Assembly: GCA_046498365.1 (NCBI GenBank)
Contig: JAWOAV010000228.1
Coordinates: 1 to 5,437 of the forward strand
Length of the DNA stretch: 5,437 nt
Reading direction: 5' to 3'
Source: B1SED10-16 sp046498365
Lineage (GTDB): Bacteria; Desulfobacterota; Desulfobacteria; Desulfobacterales; Desulfosalsimonadaceae
Made by a program: the position numbers and the translations under genes. This document shows positions 4,107-5,437 of the stretch, one piece after another. A model generated the notes under the pieces. That model was not told where the DNA came from, did not search any database, and saw only the letters and a program-made list of their open reading frames with translations. How positions within the stretch are numbered: the stretch's first letter is position 1; each line of letters opens with the position of its first letter.

Positions 4107-5437
4107 GACGGCTCCCCGGGTGACCCCTTGGGCTTATCGGGCTTTGTTTGTGGCTTGGTTTCCGGTTTGGGTTGTTTTTGGGATTCTTGTTCGGGCTCAG
4201 GCTCGGATTTCGATTCCTCTTCGGATGAAAACGCTTCGAGCGCTTGGCGGGCGATTTTAATGATCGTTTCGCGATCCGCATCGCTCAACGTGTCGGCGAT
4301 ATCCAATCGCTCGCTCACCTGCGCCGGGATCTCCGCCGCCGCTTTGCGCACGGCCTGCTCTGCATCGGTCATCCGATCAAGCGGCACGTCGTCGAATAGG
4401 TCTGCGGTCAACGCCAGCAGCACGGAGATTTGTGCGGGCATGGACACCGGGGCGAATTCCGGCTGTTTGAGGCACGCCCGAATGCGCCGCCCATGCGCGA
4501 TGACCTTGCGGTTATCTTCATCCAGCCGGGCGCCGAACCGGGCAAAGGTCTCGAGTTCCTCAAACTGCGCGTAGGCGAGCTTGAGGTCGCCGGCCACCGC
4601 ACGGTAGGCCGCCCGTTGCGCCTTGCCGCCGACGCGTGAGACGGATTTGCCGACATCGACCGCGGGCAGCACGCCCAGTTCGAACAGCGACGGCGAGAGG
4701 TAGATCTGCCCGTCGGTGATGGAAATCAGATTGGTCGGAATGTAGGCGGAAATGTTCTGCGCTTCGGTTTCGATGATGGGCAGGGCGGTGAGCGAGCCGC
4801 CGCCCAGTTCCTTGCGCAAGTGCGTGGCACGCTCAAGCAGCCGCGAGTGGATGTAAAAGATGTCGCCGGGGAATGCTTCGCGGCCGGGCGGACGGCGCAG
4901 TAACAGAGAAAGCTCGCGATAGGCGCGGGCATGATGGGTAAGGTCGTCGTAAACGATCAGCACATCGCGGCCCGCTTCCATGAAAGACTCCGCAATGCTG
5001 GTGGCGGCGTAAGGGGCGATGTAGGCCAGGCCCGGCGGGTCGTTGCCCTCGGTGACGACCACGACGGTGTGCGCCATCGCGTCCTTTTGCTGGAAGGTGG
5101 CCACGGCTTTGGCGATGGCGGCCCCCCGCTGGCCGATCGCGCAATAGACACACAGGACATCCTTGCCGCGTTGATTCAGGATGGTGTCGACTGCGATGGC
5201 GGTTTTGCCCGTTTGCCGGTCGCCGAGGATCAGCTCTCGCTGACCGCGCCCGATGGGAATGAGCGCATCGATGACTTTAATTCCGGTCTGGAGCGGCACC
5301 GTGACGGGCGCCCGGTCCATGATGGCCGCGGCGGGGCGTTCGATGGGCAGGCGCTGGCTTGTGGCCACTGGCCCGCGGCCGTCAAGTGGTCGGCCAAGCG
5401 GGTCGATGACGCGTCCCAGCAATCCGTTGCCCACGGC
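4103..5437 (-). CDS. atpA: F1 ATPase alpha subunit, alternate (N-ATPase) type, 5' truncated
   Basis: Alpha alternates with beta in the F1 head and carries the non-catalytic nucleotide sites. The window holds 444 codons plus stop; judged by the P-loop position in E. coli alpha, about 98 N-terminal residues lie beyond the right edge, so the GTG at 5434 is an internal Val and not a start. Counting that Val as 1: LLGRVIDPLGRPLDG at 5-19, P-loop GDRQTGKT at 71-78, Walker B region LIVYDDL at 159-165, RRPPGREAFPGD at 180-191, and VDVGKSVSRVGGKAQ at 259-273 with the conserved Arg267. Housekeeping alpha reads INVGLSVSRVGSAAQ; the DVGKSVSRVGGKAQ form is what I associate with N-ATPases. After the usual C-terminal helices ending near ARQALEAF (402), a tail of about 41 residues follows (nine Pro, nine Glu, seven Lys, no hydrophobic residues), probably disordered. 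N-ATPases may pump Na+, but that is decided by the c subunit, which is not in the window. Confidence 0.96.
   Translation of the reverse strand, partial: AVGNGLLGRVIDPLGRPLDGRGPVATSQRLPIERPAAAIMDRAPVTVPLQTGIKVIDALIPIGRGQRELILGDRQTGKTAIAVDTILNQRGKDVLCVYCAIGQRGAAIAKAVATFQQKDAMAHTVVVVTEGNDPPGLAYIAPYAATSIAESFMEAGRDVLIVYDDLTHHARAYRELSLLLRRPPGREAFPGDIFYIHSRLLERATHLRKELGGGSLTALPIIETEAQNISAYIPTNLISITDGQIYLSPSLFELGVLPAVDVGKSVSRVGGKAQRAAYRAVAGDLKLAYAQFEELETFARFGARLDEDNRKVIAHGRRIRACLKQPEFAPVSMPAQISVLLALTADLFDDVPLDRMTDAEQAVRKAAAEIPAQVSERLDIADTLSDADRETIIKIARQALEAFSSEEESKSEPEPEQESQKQPKPETKPQTKPDKPKGSPGEPS
4112..4117 (-). promoter_or_regulatory. Ribosome binding site of atpG inside atpA
   Basis: GGGGAG on the minus strand lies five bases before the atpG ATG, within the last codons of atpA. 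Together with the ATGA overlap it supports coupled translation of alpha and gamma. Confidence 0.7.

Noticed and set aside
5432..5434. GTG at the right edge as the start codon of atpA.
   Set aside because: The frame is open to the window edge and the known N-terminal beta-barrel of alpha (about 98 residues) is missing, so this is an internal Val.

Overview
The window is a compact bacterial segment in which every gene I can support lies on the minus strand. Read in the direction of transcription (high to low coordinates) the order is: F1 ATPase alpha subunit (atpA, entering from the right edge), F1 gamma subunit (atpG), a small cysteine-rich protein, 6-phosphofructokinase 2 (pfkB), a frame-broken histidine-rich small reading frame, glyceraldehyde-3-phosphate dehydrogenase (gap) and pyruvate kinase (pyk, leaving by the left edge).

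Right part (3213-5437): the alpha and gamma subunits overlap by ATGA. Their sequences look like the alternate, Na+-translocating-type F-ATPase (N-ATPase), not the housekeeping F1Fo: the gamma N terminus reads IDSAGNLQSVVRTMKALA, the alpha signature reads VDVGKSVSRVGGKAQ, and atpA followed by atpG is the known 3' end of N-ATPase operons. Alpha ends in an unusual tail of about 41 residues rich in Pro, Glu and Lys.

Middle part (2804-3212): a stretch with visibly lower GC (about 43% by hand count over 2941-3180, against about 60% or more in the atp genes). It encodes a 69-residue protein with a CX2C-X8-CX3C pattern and a strong ribosome binding site. Its reading frame continues beyond the TGA for 43 more sense codons and ends in a 4-base overlap with the pfkB start. 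This could be recoding, a nonsense mutation or coincidence, and is the most intriguing point in the window.

Left part (1-2803): pfkB, gap and pyk form a one-strand glycolytic cluster covering fructose-6-phosphate phosphorylation, the NAD-linked oxidation of glyceraldehyde-3-phosphate, and pyruvate formation. Between pfkB and gap lies a 50-codon histidine-rich frame that is intact only if one G is skipped in a GGGG run.

Organism: an N-ATPase next to glycolytic genes, moderate to high GC and E. coli-like PfkB suggest a proteobacterium-like anaerobe, possibly of the Desulfobacterota. This is inference from general resemblance and is not firmly fixed by the sequence. I see no tRNA, rRNA, CRISPR array, transposase or clear intrinsic terminator. 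The system is mostly recognisable; the unexplained material is the two small reading frames flanking pfkB.
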